From NCBI GenBank assembly GCA_025201705.1, contig MU616710.1:29957-50826 (forward strand): a stretch of DNA of 20,870 nt, read 5' to 3'. The first letter of the stretch is position 1; each line of letters starts with the position of its first letter. This DNA comes from Dissophora ornata (lineage: Eukaryota; Mortierellomycota; Mortierellomycetes; Mortierellales; Mortierellaceae). This document shows, one piece after another, positions 17,918 through 20,870 of the stretch. The position numbers were made by a program, and so were the translations under genes. A model generated the notes under the pieces. That model did not search any database and had not been told where the DNA came from. It was given only the letters and a program-made list of their open reading frames with translations.

Positions 17918-18475
17918 ATGACCTCCAATATGCTCAAACTAAAAAATGATGAATCGGTTAGCGACGATGACCGATCGAAAAAAAGAAACAATTCATGTAG
18001 CTTTTGCCACCTTGGCCACGGCAGGCAAACTCACCACCTCTGCCCATATGCCGATGCCAACATCCATAGGTACGACACGGTGAATGTATTGGAATAGGAA
18101 TAGCACTCAACCAATGTCGAAAGACATGTCCTTGGTGCAGGTTCAATATTTTTTTAAAGGACGAAGGCAATGCATGAAGACTATGCTGTCCTGTTTCCAA
18201 CAGCCTTCAAAAGTCTAGCGCGTGTACTGCAGATAGAAAATCATGTATGGGTGCAGAGCAGGAAAAAAAAAGTCCTTAGTGCGCCTCTAATTTTTTTTTT
18301 TTTGTTTTTTAGGACAAAGGCAATGGAGGAAGCCTACACTGCCTTATATCCAGAAGGCTCTAAAACCTTCCCTCCAGTTCTGTTCGACGAAATATCATGG
18401 CCACTGGAATGTGCCTCGTGCGGTCGATTTGGTCATGAGGACAACAACAACAACAATTGTCCGGAATGCGGTTAA
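17918..18475 (+). CDS. Putative spliced zinc-knuckle protein
   Basis: Joining 17918-18069 to 18313-18475 (donor AG|GTACGA, acceptor TTTTTTAG|GAC) gives a 104-residue frame. Exon 1 encodes a Ser/Asp/Lys-rich stretch (NDESVSDDDRSKKRNN) and a first Cys/His cluster (CSFCHLGHGRQTHHLC). Exon 2 encodes KAMEEAYTALYPEGSKTF, then a second cluster (CASCGRFGHEDNNNNNCPEC, CX2CX4H with a Cys pair after an Asn run). The frame is open upstream to about 17750 without ATG, so more exons are possible. The acceptor follows a long T run typical of a polypyrimidine tract. It may be a fragment of a transposon-linked protein. The model is not proven; the two halves are also plausible as separate relics. Confidence 0.35.
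18160..18244 (+). other. Possible duplicated alternative exon
   Basis: GACGAAGGCAATGCATGAAG resembles the start of the exon at 18313 (GACAAAGGCAATGGAGGAAG) and is likewise preceded by a T run plus AG. It would encode KAMHEDYAVLFPTAFKSL, matching KAMEEAYTALYPEGSKTF at about half the positions. With its nearest donor (GTATGG at 18245) it adds 85 bases, so including both exons would shift the frame. Confidence 0.35.
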
Positions 18476-18529
18476 AAAAACCTTGTCAGTGCCACGTATA
18501 ATTCGAAGGTGTCTTCTGTGTCTGTCTAG

Positions 18530-20145
18530 AGAGAAATGTATCCTCCAATCAAGGCAAAACGCTCTATTCACGATCAACCAGATTTTGGATCATGCCGGCC
18601 TTGGTCCCCAAAACTTTCCTGCCTTACCTCAAGAGATCAACAACTTGATCATCAAAAATAGTCATGAGCTCCATGGTGTCGAATATGATGAGGCCATATA
18701 GGATGAACCAACAGCAATTTACACCAACCGCCCCAACTTGAACAATGATCAACTTTCGGCATTCAAAAAAATTACTGCTTCAGTGGAAGGACAAAGCAAT
18801 CAAAAGTTGTTTTTCATTGGTGGTCCAGGCGGCACTGGCAAGACCTTTTTATACAACACCTTGATCGCTTGCCCCAAGGGGGTCCACAACAGGAACCTTA
18901 TTGTCGTCTCTTCAGGCATTGCTTCCTTGAATTTGACTGTGGGTCACACTGCCCACTCTTGCTTCAAGATCCCAATCCCGATATTTGCAGACTCAACTTG
19001 CAATCTCACCAACCAACTTGAACTTGGACAGGAAGTTTGTGATACGGGTGTTATTTTCTGGGATGAGACACCCATGCAACGTCGATACATCTTTGAGGTT
19101 GTTGACAGGATGGTCCGTCATCTCACCAATACACCCAACACTACCTTTGGCGGGAAAACAGTTGTCTTTGGAGGCGATTTCCGTCAAGTGCTGCCCATTA
19201 TTATTCGAGCCTCTCAAAGCCAGATTGTGGATGCTTGCTTAAAAAATTCGGATCTGATCTGGAGCCATGTTGAGGTCCTCAAGCCCACTCAGAATATGAG
19301 CGTCAAGGAAAACAACACCAATGGTCGAGCCTTTATTGACTTTCCGCTGCGTGTTGGCAATGGCACAGAGCCTGCTGTGCATCCAGGAGAGGATGCCAAC
19401 TATACCAAGATACCGATATTTTGTTCATACCACTCGGACAACCCATTAATGGCTATTACAACATTGCAACTTGTACTCATTTTGACCCAACAATTTTGAG
19501 GGACAGTGCTGTTCTGACACTTCTCAATGTTGACGTGGATAAATTGAATAGCCTTGCAACAGCAATGCTTCCAGGCAGTCAACCAACTCTCTGATATAGT
19601 CAGGACTCTATCTCAGACAGCGAGTCCATTACAGCAGTATATTTTCCGACGGAAATCCTCAACAGCTTAAATCCTTCTGGCTTGCTTCCTCATGTACTTG
19701 AGTTAAAGGCCAACCGATCATCCTCCTTCAAAATATTGACCCCAAAAAAGGACTCTGTAATGGCACACGACTCACTATCAAAAGACTTTGGAGAAGGTAT
19801 ATCCAAGCCTCAATTCTGAGTGGAAAATGGACAGACCAAACAGGGTTCATCCCACGGATCCCTCTCTCTACAACAAAAGATGGCTCTACTCCTGTCATGT
19901 TTGAGAGACGCCAGTTCCCAGTCAAGCCAGCTTTTGCACTGACTATCAACAAGTACCAAGGCCAAACACTCCAGTCAGTTGGTGTTTATCTTCCACAGTC
20001 AGTCTTCACACATGAACACCTGTATGTTGCCCTGTCACGCTGCTCGAGCCGAGCAAACGCCAAGGTTTTTGTCAAGAACGGGACTCTTCCAGGCTTTGCA
20101 GGAGTCTACACAAGAAATATTGTCTCCCGTGTGGAGCATTTTAAT
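18530..20145 (+). pseudogene. PIF1/Helitron-type DNA helicase, broken
   Basis: Three frames together follow a PIF1-like superfamily 1B helicase as found in Helitrons. Order: NALFTINQILDHAGLGPQNF, an in-frame TAG (18699-18701), NNDQLSAFKKI, Walker A GGPGGTGKTF (about 18819-18848), Walker B VIFWDETPMQ, FGGDFRQVLPI, LRVGNGTEP, then a frameshift near 19410. The second frame gives DILFIPLGQPINGYYN, DPTILRDSAVLT, TGA (19592-19594) and FPTEILNSLNPSGLLPHVLE. A second shift near 19715 leads to LLQNIDPKKGLCNGTRLTIK, FPVKPAFALTINKYQGQTL and YVALSRCSSRANAKVF. Rep (HUH) and OTU-like domains of a full Helitron are absent. Five lesions or fewer over 1.6 kb suggest a fairly recent death. Confidence 0.9.
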
Positions 20146-20247
20146 AGCACAAAAATGATCCAAAATCCACAAAAAGATACTATACTTCAACATGTTTTTT
20201 TGAACATTGTTTCCCAAAAAAAAACACAAACCGACACCCGGGGCGCC

Positions 20248-20473
20248 GCCACGGGCACCACCCTAGTGTTCTTCCGCAAAAATATGATGATCTCGTTTCG
20301 AGATCAAAAGACAACGGGCCCAACCGGGAATTGAACCCGGGACCTCTCGCACCCAAAGCGAGAATCATACGACTAGACCATTAGGCCCTGTGTTGTCGAA
20401 CTGTTACGACAATCTTACAATGTATTACCGTGTCCCGAACCAAAGACTATTTGACCCGTAATAATCACGTGAT
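20248..20473 (-). repeat. tRNA-Pro segment, right arm of the inverted repeat
   Basis: Reverse complement of 13431-13652. It includes the tRNA, the 3' T run (20306-20309 read on the minus strand), the GATCTCG hairpin (20289-20305) and the conserved 3' flank ending GTGCCCGTGGC. Confidence 0.85.
20316..20387 (-). tRNA. tRNA-Pro (anticodon UGG), second copy
   Basis: On the minus strand the 72 bases are identical to the tRNA at 13512-13583, with the same anticodon TGG, discriminator C, T-run terminator and hairpin after it. The two genes point toward each other across 6.7 kb. Confidence 0.96.
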
Positions 20474-20618
20474 CTGCCGTCACCGCCGCCGCCGCCAAAA
20501 AGCCCAAAACTCTTTCCGATCTACCATTGGAGACGCTACATTTTACACAAACCCCTCTCTACACACACTCCCTACCCTTCCCCGCTAGCGCATAAGAGTG
20601 CCAACGACAGTAGCACGC
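20474..20618 (+). promoter_or_regulatory. Upstream region of the right-edge gene
   Basis: It has a GCC trinucleotide run (CACCGCCGCCGCCGCC, about 20481-20496) and a C/T/A-rich leader (CTCTCTACACACACTCCC) before the ATG. No TATA box is evident. Confidence 0.35.
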
Positions 20619-20870
20619 ATGTTGCCTGGAAACCAAAAAAATCAGGACCATGATCCGTCGAATGATGGAGAAATGGGACCTAATGCGAAAAAAATGAAAA
20701 AAGCAGATGACAACAAGGGCCCTTTCGAAGGCCGCAGTAACAACGGCACTGGCCCCCCGAGTGGAAATAACGCTGCCGGACCGAGCCATTCCCAAGGATC
20801 GACGACACCATCGGGCTTCGTGTATCACCCCAAACAAGGACTGAAAGCCATGCAGGCAGCCGCAGTAATG
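20619..20870 (+). CDS. N-terminal part of an unknown, probably nuclear protein
   Basis: From ATG 20619 the frame is open for 84 codons to the window edge, so the gene is cut off. It starts MLPGNQKNQDHDPSNDGEMG. A basic cluster (NAKKMKKADDNK) that could serve as a nuclear localisation signal follows, then a Gly/Asn/Ser/Pro-rich disordered stretch (GRSNNGTGPPSGNNAAGPSH). A more ordered segment (GFVYHPKQGLKAMQAAAVM) begins at the end. I do not recognise the family. The minus-strand open frame over the same bases looks like a shadow. Confidence 0.55.
   Translation, partial: MLPGNQKNQDHDPSNDGEMGPNAKKMKKADDNKGPFEGRSNNGTGPPSGNNAAGPSHSQGSTTPSGFVYHPKQGLKAMQAAAVM

Overview
The window reads as nuclear DNA of a filamentous fungus, most likely an early-diverging (Mucoromycota/Mortierellomycota-like) species. 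The clues are short GT-AG introns of 81-108 bases in most genes (one of 288), poly-pyrimidine promoters, an intronless eukaryotic tRNA-Pro(UGG), a vacuolar-type pepsin, and a large LRR protein with the N-terminal header I associate with Mortierella-type genomes. The last clue, and therefore the taxonomic guess, is recalled family knowledge rather than something the sequence proves. All splice models below were built by eye from frame continuity and GT/AG signals.

Region 1 (1-6550) is a segmental duplication. A spliced 1111-codon LRR gene (2055-5498, +) is followed tail-to-tail by a decayed UDP-N-acetylglucosamine pyrophosphorylase (UAP1/QRI1) pseudogene (5631-6440, -). The last ~190 bases of the LRR gene and the same UAP1 pseudogene occur again upstream (112-1412), so the block exists twice, about 5.19 kb apart.

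Region 2 (6554-12453) is the conserved gene block. It holds two tandem minus-strand pepsin-family aspartic protease paralogues. The upstream one (9980-8393) has both catalytic Asp residues; the downstream one (7967-6554) has an intact frame but its first catalytic Asp is Ala. Then come a divergently transcribed MED11-like Mediator subunit (10380-11265, +) and a convergent FCP1/NIF-type HAD phosphatase-like protein (12453-11365, -) with a DLNGT instead of DxDxT motif.

Region 3 (13431-20473) is an accessory block bracketed by two identical tRNA-Pro(UGG) genes in inverted orientation. Each sits in a ~220-base conserved segment with a 3' hairpin. Between them lie a zinc-finger/coiled-coil pseudogene, a SWIM-finger transposase remnant, a striking foldback element (943-base imperfect palindrome, 16604-17546, with subterminal ~81-base tandem repeats and inward-facing TATA boxes), a small zinc-knuckle gene with what looks like a duplicated exon, and a broken PIF1/Helitron-type helicase.

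Region 4 (20474-20870) carries the start of a new plus-strand gene, cut off by the window edge.

The strongest candidate for something undescribed is the foldback element. Two copies of one small gene face each other across a 39-base spacer, each with its own TATA box, so transcription would yield long self-complementary RNA.
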